Shown here: in pieces, positions 55,226 to 64,000 of the stretch
Numbering within the stretch: the first letter of the stretch is position 1
How the letters are laid out: every line of letters begins with the position of its first letter
Origin: Thinopyrum elongatum
Taxonomy: Eukaryota; Streptophyta; Magnoliopsida; Poales; Poaceae
DNA length: 64,000 bases
Assembly: GCA_011799875.1 (NCBI GenBank)
Contig: CM022302.1
Span: 523,232,228 to 523,296,227 of the forward strand
Direction of reading: 5' to 3'
Notes under the pieces: model-generated
What the model saw: the letters and a program-made list of their open reading frames with translations, nothing else
What the model was told of the DNA's origin: nothing
Database searches by the model: none
Position numbers and translations under genes: made by a program

Positions 55226-57623
55226 TACTTGACAATTCTCATATATCAACAAGCATCCAGCCAAATATATAGACATTGTGTAGTTCATGACAGTACACTA
55301 TAGCAGCAAGCCATAAAGTAAAGAACTGTGCTAGATTTCAGTTTTGGACCCTCCAAAAAATGGGCCGATGTGGCGGGAGAAGCAGCCTAACGGTAAATGT
55401 CGACCAGATTTAGCGCTAAATGGCCTTTAGTGCCGCTATTAGCGCTCGTACTATTTTGACCTGAAATACATCTTAGCATAGCACAGCTCCTCTCCGGTGG
55501 CTATAGCGCGCTATTTAAAACAATGGTTTTTATTTACATTCACAAAAATTGAGTCAAGTATGGCATACCTTGTAAATAATTTCTAAACTACTTGTAGCAA
55601 TATTGGGATCGTCGGAGCAAATATCCGTTGTGTCCATGTCCGGGACATGATGTTTGTAAGCTTGGTCTGAGAAAAAAGATGAAAGGTGTAAAAGAAGAGT
55701 GAGGACACTCAATTTGGGACTTTGGTGGGCTGCGTGTTCACCTGGCCAGCTAGTAACCCGAGCTCTGCTCGATTCTCCTTCATCTGGGTTACGATGAAGC
55801 GGTACTTTGACCTGAAAAGGTACGCAACCATGTTAAAGCTTTACCTTTAAAGAGTGGTATAACTTCGTTCATTTGACATATACATATGTCAATTTGCCTA
55901 CCTCAGTTTTGGTCTTCGCTGGTTCGATATTCTCATAAACATCCGTCAATTTGGCATGATGGTTTCCAGAGCCTTCCTCTTGATCGTGGCTAATCTGCAA
56001 TTCAAGGACTGCTGGTTCAGTTGATTGGGGGCATCACGTTGTTTCAAATTGACAATCTGGAAAAAGAACTAATGGATCTACATCGTGTGATGATCTCAAA
56101 ATTTATAAATTTTCATAAGAAAATAATGGTCGAAGTTGTATACACAGTCCATGTCCAAACATCATTTATTTACAAATGGAGTTGTGTATATATTATTGAT
56201 GGAGTATTTTTCCAGTCCTTGTGAAAACATTTGTCAAGAAACTTGAGTCACTGGGGACACGTCTTATGACGTGATTGAACATACCTGAGTTGACGTCGGA
56301 GTACAACTTACCCCAATTTCGATAGGTCCATCCATAATAATCAGTTTACCGAGCTTCTTGATGATATCCTTTGTAAATGGTCTATTGTCTGGGTAACGTT
56401 CAACACATTGTATCCCTAACTCAGTGCATGCTTGTATTTGTTCCAACATCACAGTGTATCCTGATCCTATCTTCAGCCGATTTCTCTAAGCTCCAAGTAT
56501 CTGTAAAATTGCACTCGTGAGTTTACGGAGAAAAAAAAGGGTCAGGATCCTTAGCAAAATATGTGATACATACAAATCCATTCATCATGTTCACCCGCAA
56601 AAATAAAAAATAAAAAAAAATCCATTCATCATGTTAAAGCGTAGTAAAGCATCAAACAATGGAAAATCTTAAGAAGTAACCATAGCTTCAAGTCAAACAT
56701 AGCATCATGTACACTGTACAAAAACATCGTGAAAATAGAAGGTAAATGTTTCTTACAGATAGTGAATTAAATGAAAATAATTATTTGCAGCCTTTTGTTA
56801 CTATTCCTTCTTGTTTAAAGTTAACTGTGTTACCTTTTAGTAGTCGTATGATTCTTTAAAGACTATGTTCACCTTCCTAAGTGCAAATTCGCAAGTTGCC
56901 TACATATCCTGACAGAATATTGTTTCGTTCTCATATATACGTTAGTTTTTTTTATAATACTTGATAATTGTCCGTGCGTTGCACGTGAGTATAAACATGC
57001 TAGTAGATTGTCCCGTGATTGCATGTCTATTATTACATTGTGCGCTAAAATCTTAGTAATTTTTTTTATGCAATTGCAATGATTCACCTGTCTTCTTATT
57101 GTTAAACACTTATTTGGTAAGAATTTATTGACTTACCTAAGAAAAATATTATTAGGAAGAAAGATCAGAGATAGGAGAAAAAATGTCATCTTCTTGTTAA
57201 ACACTTATTTGGTAAGAATTTATTGACTTAATAAAGAATATTATTATTTGGGAGAAACTCAGAGATGTGAGGAAAAAATCAAATAGAAAAAAGGAAGGGG
57301 GAGAAGTTGGACGAAGGAGGGAGTGAAACGGGAACCTTATGTTCTTTTTAAGTAGTAGAGATTTAAGTAGTAGAGATAGAGATATATACATAAGCTTGAT
57401 TAGTTCGTCTTACTCTGTCTTTGAAGTGCTGGAAAGATGTTTGAACGGCCTGCATGCGGGAGACATCGACGCCACCATGGCGATACTGCGCGTACAGGTT
57501 GAGCAGCGACTCGCGGAGGACGGGCGCGGCGAAGGAGGTGCGCGTGGATCGACCTCCCGAGACGCAGACCGGGCAGGTCGCGAGGCGTGATTGAGAAGCG
57601 CGCGTAGATGTAGAGGCCGGGAC

Positions 57624-57639
57624 CGCCCCGGCGACATTG
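57624..57639. other. empty SINE target site
   Basis: A single copy of CGCCCCGGCGACATTG, the 16-bp sequence that is duplicated around the SINE in units A, B and C. Confidence 0.93.
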
Positions 57640-60073
57640 TTGCCAACCGTGTACCGTTACCAACGAGTTTTTTTTACATCACCATTACCAATGAGTTAAT
57701 TGCACGTTGGTACGTACCACATTTGAGGCTAGGGTAACGAATCAATATCATTTTTCATTTTATTTCGCATGTCACTATCAAGTTAGGGCAAGTCGCAACA
57801 AACCAGTCTAAACCGTGCACAAACACGTATTGACAGTGTATCTGACCGACAGGATCCACCTGTCAGGAGCCAACGTGACATGTTCTTTTACAGAAACAAT
57901 CTTGTTTAAATTTAATCACGTAAATGCCCTTTGCGAAAGTCTAAAAAATGGTGTGCGCACCGGCCCGGCCACTACACCAGGCAGAGTCTGTTGTTCAACT
58001 TTTTTTGTCTTTGAGTCTGTTGTTCAAGTTGGATACTCGAGCTTTATATTATTTCACTGTTAAACGGGCTGCAGGCCCATTTGCATTGCCAGATTGTTTT
58101 AGCGGAATGCGAATAATAATTAATTGGATGTAAACCGTCTCAAAAAAAAAATTTGGACGTAGACTATAAAGCGAATACATGCACGCGCCTACAGCCACCA
58201 GACTGGCTCGAGTTTGTTGTGCAATTTGGATAAAATACCTTCATATCATTACATTCCTAAACGTGCTGCAGGGTCCATTTGCACTGCTAGTTTTCTTACA
58301 AAAATCATGAAAATATATAAATTATAATCTTGTATTACAAATAATATACATAGAAATAATAAATAAATTATAATCTCGTATTTCAATCTATATTAAGGTG
58401 GTGCTGGTCAGATGAAGCTATAGGAGGTGGTGCTGTTTAAAAAAAGTTCAATATATATTAAGGTGGTGATGTTTAAAAAAAATCCAATATATTAGAAAAA
58501 GTCAGCCTAGCCAATGATTTTTTATATATTATAAAAAAGTTCATCATATATTTAAAAAAAATCAGTGTCTATAAAAAAATTGTTCATCATATAGTATACA
58601 ATAATGTTCAGTGTGTATTTATATAATGATATTTAGTGTGAATTTATAAAAGAAATTGCATATAAAAAATTCAGTGTAAATGTAAAAATTGTAGACAGTA
58701 TTGAAAAAAATGTACACCGTTTATTACAAAGCACAGAAATGTAAACAAAAAAGAAAACCCGAAAAATACCCAACATCTGAACAAAAGATAAAAGAAATCC
58801 GAAACAAAAAAAAAACACATGCAAATAAGGGAAAAAGACCAAGATGTGGCTAAACTAGTATAAAAGAACGTATGCCTCTAGTTTGACGCAAGAATCGCAG
58901 TGGCGTAGTGGTTAGCGTGTACAAACTGGTACGGTCCGTCGCAAGCATTTAGTTGCATGCAATTAACTCCCGTCTTCGCCCTACCTCATTTTGTCGAACA
59001 AAACAATTACGTTAGCGCGAAAACAATTTGCAGCCTGAACACAATGTTTGCGACAGGCTGACGCTGTCTTGCCGACAATACCTTGCCTTACCCTCTAGCA
59101 CTTTTTTACTAACTTGTGATGGCCGTGCTTTGAGTAATGCATTTAGGTGGGAACCCTCTTCCCTATGATTTAAAATAAAAACAATGATTACGGTAGATCT
59201 TCAAATTTCCTGCAACGTGTCGCTCATGTATTTGCAATAAACAACACATGAAGTCCCAGCTTGACAAAAAATATACCCCTCCATTCCAGCGAATAAAGTG
59301 CAAGATTTTTAATTTTAATTTTTAACCATTTTTCATTTGAGATATTTTTTTGACCATTAAATTGTTTATCAAATTAATTTAACCAATTCCCTCAAAAAAT
59401 TAATTTAACCAATCCCCTCAAAAAATTATTTTAAAAAAATCAAATACTAGTATGAGTCAAAGTCATTTCTCTTCTTAAAAAATTGAGGGGATATAAAATT
59501 ATTATTAAAAAAGGTACAAGTGATTACTTGGGCTGATGCCCTGAAGCCCATGCCGAAAATCTGGGCCCATGAAAGGTAGCCACTAATGCGGCCTGCAGTC
59601 TGGTCGGCTCCAAAATTTAGACCGCCGCAGTCCACTCTAAGAGCAACTCCAACCGGGTTACCCATTTCGTACGTCCATGTCCGTTTAGATCGCCGCGGAC
59701 AAAAACATGAGCCCAACGCAGCGACCCAAACCCTAAATGCGTCCGCTTCATGTCCGCGTCGACGGATTTCAGACCCAAAATTGAGCCTAAAATGTGTCGG
59801 CGTGGACTACGAAGCGGACGCGTCGCACGTCCCCTCGGTGTCCGTCGCGGCCACACATGTCGGCCGGCCAACCACCACACGCGATCGTAATTCACGCGGC
59901 CGCCTACCGAGGGCCTGCCTTGCAGTGTTTGGAAGGGCAGTGTGCCCATTCTTTTTAATGGAAGCGTGCGACGGGGCCGGCCTCATCCACTTTCTGTCCA
60001 CATCTGACCACCATTGCTCCCTCACCGGCGACCAGTAAACCCTAGCCAGCCAGCTCGAAAACCCTAGCAAGCC
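57640..60073. other. non-coding block, unit D
   Basis: Collinear with 14139-16692 apart from the Stowaway, whose empty TA lies at 58859-58860. No gene seen. Confidence 0.6.
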
Positions 60074-60322
60074 ATGGGCTTCTTCAGCGGGAAGGGGAAG
60101 AGGAGGTTCAGCGCCGGCATGAGCTCTTCCTGCGGGCTCCCTCCACTGTCGCCGCCGGCTAGACGCGGCACACCACCGCGGGAGCGAGAGAGGCTGTACA
60201 TACCAGTCCACCAGACGCAGTGGCACTGTGAGTACCGCCAGCCCCTGTAGTATCCGGATGTGAACCTGCCGCACGGCTGGCATCGGGACGCGCAGCGCAC
60301 CCCCGTTCCGGCCGACGGTTGA
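60074..60322 (+). pseudogene. captured gene fragment, unit D
   Basis: Equivalent of 16693-16941 with the same internal TAG. Confidence 0.6.
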
Positions 60323-61734
60323 CCGGCCATTTATGTATAATCATGCTTTATTAAGTTTGTTTCAGCCTCGTGGGTAAAATGGATATGCCTCCCGTTTGGC
60401 GCACCTCCAAATCAAAAAGTGGACGCACACGTCCGCCTGGCCGACCCAAACGGATGAAAAGCGGACAAAACGTGCGTCCGTTTCGGTCGCCTGGTTGGAG
60501 TAAGGCCAACTCCAACGCACGACCCCAAACGGATGTCTGTTTCGTCCGCTTTTCGTTCGTTTGGGGTGGCAATCACTAAAAAAAAGACACATCCGTGACA
60601 TTTTGGGCCGAACGAAAAAAAAAACTGTCATGCTTATGACACATCTATGACGATAATTATGAACAAACCTGATATCATCATAGATGTGGTGGGCTCCTAC
60701 TTCTATGACTAAAAATCATGACAGAAAATGAATTTTTTGTCCTGGGCGGGCCGGGGACGCACCTGCATGACATTCTTTGGGCTGTACATGACGGAAAAAT
60801 TCGTGGTAGAAGCGAGGGTGAGGAAAATTTCGGAGAGTTCCCGGTTACGGTGGGTGGTCGGGGCGGAGCGATGCACGGAGGTTTGCACGTTTCTCTCGTG
60901 TACGTACACGCGTGTGTGCAGGCGTTGGGCTCAAACTGAATCCGAGCGAGGCGTTCGCTTACTGAACCCGAGCGATTGCACTAGCTACGTTACTGAACCC
61001 GAGCGACCGATCCCTTGGCTGTTAACTGAACCTGAGCGATTCCTTCGCTACTGCTGCTAATTGAACCCGAGCGATCGATCGATCGCTGCTGCTGCTGCTG
61101 CTTACTGAAACCGATCGAACATGCTGCCTCTTGATGAAGAGTGAATGTGGGGTTTGTTGAACGAGTCGAGACGTACGTGGTTGGGGTTGGATGAACAGTT
61201 TCTGGTGGGGGTTGGATGAACAGGACCCCGCGGTAGTAGGCAGTTGCCGCTGGATGAACAGGACCCCGAGAGGAGGCCGCCACAGCGGAGCTGGTTGGGG
61301 ATGGATGAACAGGACCCCGTGGAGGGCTGGTTAAATAGTAGCCGGTGGAGGCTGGATGAACAGTAGTCCCGTGGATGAACAGTTGCTGGTGGAGGCAGGA
61401 GGAAAACTCGGTGGATGAACAGTGCATGTGGAGGCTGAAGGAAGTCGACGGTGGGTGAACAGTAGCCCGTGGAGTCCCGTTTTGCGGTACGCGACACCCC
61501 TCCCGATGAACAGAACCCCCGGCTTTAGATGTTAGGCTTTGGTGCGATGTCTGTTTGGTATTCGACTCGGACATTCGGCACCCCTTCATCAATGAGATAG
61601 GAGTAGCAACATGTGTTGCTAAGATGGTGGCTTCAGGCTTACTGGTGTATTACTTTATAAGGTATTTATGAATAATTAATAAAATGGCTGCATGCATCGT
61701 CCAGATGTAGAGGCCGGAGGTATACCCTCATTTT
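60323..61734. repeat. MITE-like stretch and short-period arrays, unit D
   Basis: Equivalent of 16942-18319, with TGAACCCGAGCGA motifs at 60930-61085 and GATGAACAG motifs at 61130-61510. Confidence 0.65.
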
Positions 61735-64000
61735 CTATAAAGATAAATAAAAAATTAAAATTGCTGCGGCAGCTACACCCAGCCTTAACAGGCTCTCATC
61801 TTCTATCTCATTGCACAAGCTAATAATGTGCACCGGGTGCTTCATCTCTTGCAGTGCAGCCACGAGAACAGTCGCGTCAAAGTCGCCCACCACTGTCAGC
61901 ACACTCTCGTCCCCGTTAGATGTCATCGACTTGATCCCTGACATCATTACACGCCATCAGTCGAGAAAAAAGACATGAAGACAAGAGATCAGAAATCGCG
62001 CGTATAGTGGAAAGAAAGTCTAGGGAATACCTTTGATCTTTGCCACAGTCTGCATGATGCATGATCTGCATTTCCCACAGTTTATAGACACCTTAATCTG
62101 GTCCAGAACAACAATGGCTAATCAGTAAATCACATACATACGGAGTATATAGTATCATCTTTCCGTAAGCCACTTCTTTGAATGCTCATCCAAGAGGGTT
62201 TCATTCGCCAACATGATCTTCGAATCCTCCGCGTCCCGTGCGAATTGCAACCTCTCCTTATCAAGCTCAATCTCTTCAAATGCCTTGACCTTCTCGAATT
62301 CCCATTTGATTGCCGCTTGTTATTTCTCCAACTTGATCTTCTCCCTCTCTTGCTGCCGGCGTCACCACAACTTCCGGGCAACATTCTCCGCCTTGCAAGA
62401 CGGAGCCGACAGACGAGGCGGACTGCATCTCTGTCGGGGATGGGCTGGACGACATCTTCGGCGGTGGATCGGGACCGGTGGTGAGGATGGGGAGCAAGGG
62501 TGGAGGACGACGAGGGCTCGGGCACGGGAAACGTTGGAGGCCGACGGGAGGAGGAGGAAGGATTTTGTGCAATTTGCGGTGGGGTCGGGCTGTCGGGCCC
62601 GACATGACGGGCGTGCCCGGCCGCCCCATATCCACCCCATATTTGGGCTGGATATGAGGGGTGCCGGTCAGCCGGGCGTTTGAGGCCCGTTTGAAGCGCC
62701 CGTCTATGTCGAAATTCCGCGACCGGACAGTGACCAGGCGGCCCGCTTGAACGTATGAGATGTGTTTGAGGCGCCCGGCTGATGCTCTTAGACTTCATTT
62801 TTTTATTGGAGGGAGCAGGAAAATCATTCTGATTTTTCCTTGTCTTAGGAACTTCTAACTCACCTTAAAGTCCAGCGACTGTAGTCCTCCTAATCCTAGC
62901 ATACGTGGTAGCCAACGCACCACCGGTGAAATCATCTGCATGTTCGCCATCAAGTTAGTCAATATATATGTTGTCAGTGCAAACTAAGTTTTGGTCAGGA
63001 ATCGGGACTAAGTATATTTGCGACGAAGATGCATCTGAAGATTTCCTCTACGCAGATACTCGAGGAAGATCAAGCTCTCTCGCCATTACAATGATGCTTT
63101 TGCCCCCTTCTCGTGCATTAGCATAGTAACCCAGAAACCGTACTATTTTGCTGTGCTAACACTCAATCATGGAGTAACCGCATGCAGAAATGGTGTGTAA
63201 CCAATTGCAATTGCCATTGCGATCTAGCTTTTTCACAAACAACTAATCCTATTTGCATACTATCCTTTGACTTCACTTACGACGAACTAGCAAGAGCATC
63301 TTGGGTTTTTATCAAAGTTTTAAATGGTGTGCTAAGCCTCTTAGCGGTAGCTCTGCCAAACGCTACGGAACCTATAGCAGTCAGCATAAATCAATAAAAA
63401 TGAAAAAAATAAACAAAAAATCATGCATCAATTTAACATATACTCTCTTTGTTCCTAAATATAAGCCTTTGTAGAGATTCTACACTCTAAAATGCATCTA
63501 CGTACATCTGTATATAGTTCATAATGGAATCTCCATAAAGACTTATATTTAGGAACGGAGGGAGTACTTGACAATTGTCATATATCAACAAGCATCCAGC
63601 CAAATAAATAGACACTGTGTAGTTCATGACAGTACACTATAGCAGCAAGCCATAAAGTAAAGAACTGTGCTAGATTTCAGTTTTGGACCCTCCAAAAAAT
63701 GGGCCGATGCGGCGGGAAAAGCAGCCTAATGCTAAATGATGACCAGATTTAGCGCTAAATGGCCTTTAGTGTCGCTATTAGCGCTCGTACTATTTTGACG
63801 TGAAATACATCTTAGCATAGCACAGCTCCTCTCCGGTGGCTATAGCGCGCTATTTAAAACAATGGTTTTTATTTACATTCACAAAAATTGAGTCAAGTAT
63901 GGCATACCTTGTAAATAATTTCTAAACTACTTGTAGCAATATTGGGATCGTCAGAGCAAATATCGGTTGTGTCCATGTCCGGGACATGATGTTTGTAAGC
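61735..64000 (-). CDS. kinase-HMA gene, unit D, 3' part only (runs off the window)
   Basis: The stop codon and HMA exons (61735-61937 and about 62039-62105) and the third linker exon (63908-64000, continuing) are visible and open. The metal site is intact (INCGKC), as in unit A. The kinase part lies beyond the window. The intron carries the NAM-associated fragment and a shortened Stowaway. Confidence 0.65.
62155..62430 (-). pseudogene. NAM-associated fragment, unit D
   Basis: Equivalent of 18741-19010. It ends in TER and TGA, and has a TAA within the coiled coil (TTGTTATTTC region near 62320). Confidence 0.6.
63443..63564. mobile_element. Stowaway MITE, internally deleted, unit D
   Basis: Same termini as 20029-20186, but about 36 bp are missing near 63478-63482. 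Confidence 0.88.

Larger units (their letters stand above)
48705..57440. repeat. Unit C: tandem unit truncated at its kinase end
   Basis: Clean sequence, collinear with unit A from its start to within kinase exon 4. At about 57440 it jumps to the start of unit D, so about 2.1 kb holding kinase exons 1-3, most of exon 4 and the promoter is missing. Confidence 0.9.
53359..57440 (-). pseudogene. kinase-HMA gene, unit C, 5' truncated with a nonsense codon
   Basis: HMA, linker and fifth kinase exons are present and alignable, plus the last codons of exon 4 (QHFKDR) beside the 57440 junction. Kinase exons 1-3, the rest of exon 4 and the promoter are deleted. In exon 5 the Trp codon of AWRNRL has become TAG (56486-56488). 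The first metal-binding Cys of the HMA is Phe. No complete kinase can be made; expression of a linker-HMA remnant cannot be excluded. Confidence 0.85.
57441..64000. repeat. Unit D: tandem unit, continues past the window
   Basis: Starts within the unit at the GAACGGCCTGCATGCGGG motif (13624-13641 of unit A), so its first 20-odd bases are lost in the junction with unit C. It is otherwise collinear with units A and C. It lacks the SINE and the 93-bp Stowaway. Confidence 0.9.

Overview
This window is nuclear DNA from a grass, most likely a Triticeae species (wheat, barley or goatgrass). The reasons are Stowaway MITEs with CTCCCTCCGT-type ends, a tRNA-derived grass SINE, a CACTA (En/Spm) transposon with CACTAGTAGAAAA ends and TCCCGGTT subterminal repeats, GT-AG introns, and genes that sit inside repeats. 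I see no prokaryotic genes, CRISPR array or rRNA. All assignments come from reading the sequence and from remembered family motifs; no search was run.

Layout. The backbone is a tandem array of a roughly 9-12 kb unit. Unit 0 is a fragment (1-2190). Unit A is complete (13605-24468), unit B is complete (37100-48704), unit C is truncated (48705-57440) and unit D runs off the right end (57441-64000). CACTA DNA lies before unit A (2191-13604, lacking its left end) and between A and B (24469-37099, both ends present, GTT target duplication). The B/C boundary at 48702-48704 keeps the empty insertion site. A SINE is present in A, B and C but absent from D. A 93-bp Stowaway is present in A and B but absent from C and D. 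This gives a partial order of events for the array.

Main gene. Each unit carries, on the minus strand, what I reconstruct as one ten-exon gene. It encodes a cytoplasmic non-RD serine/threonine kinase, an acidic linker and a C-terminal heavy-metal-associated (HMA) domain. In unit A the ten exons join in frame at every junction and give a 520-residue open frame (23639 down to 18320). Kinase fusion proteins and HMA integrated decoys are both known in cereal immunity, which makes this kinase-HMA cluster the leading candidate for a notable system. The copies differ: B and C have Phe in place of the first metal-binding Cys, and C has lost most of the kinase and has a stop codon in the last kinase exon.

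CACTA cargo. On the minus strand the element encodes a 119-residue coiled-coil membrane protein, a full-length 1095-residue TNP2-type transposase, and a second multi-exon gene with a Ulp1-like protease domain that is broken by two nonsense codons. Between these genes is a long hairpin (6305-6661) whose arms are a captured SNF2-helicase fragment in sense and antisense. Such a structure could make small RNAs against a host chromatin remodeller.

Quality warning. From the 18-G run at 24734-24751 to about 45790, and also in 1-2190, the sequence differs from its paralogs by very frequent one- to few-base indels. That pattern looks like unpolished long-read gap filling. Broken frames there should not be taken as biology, and the number of array and CACTA copies is uncertain.
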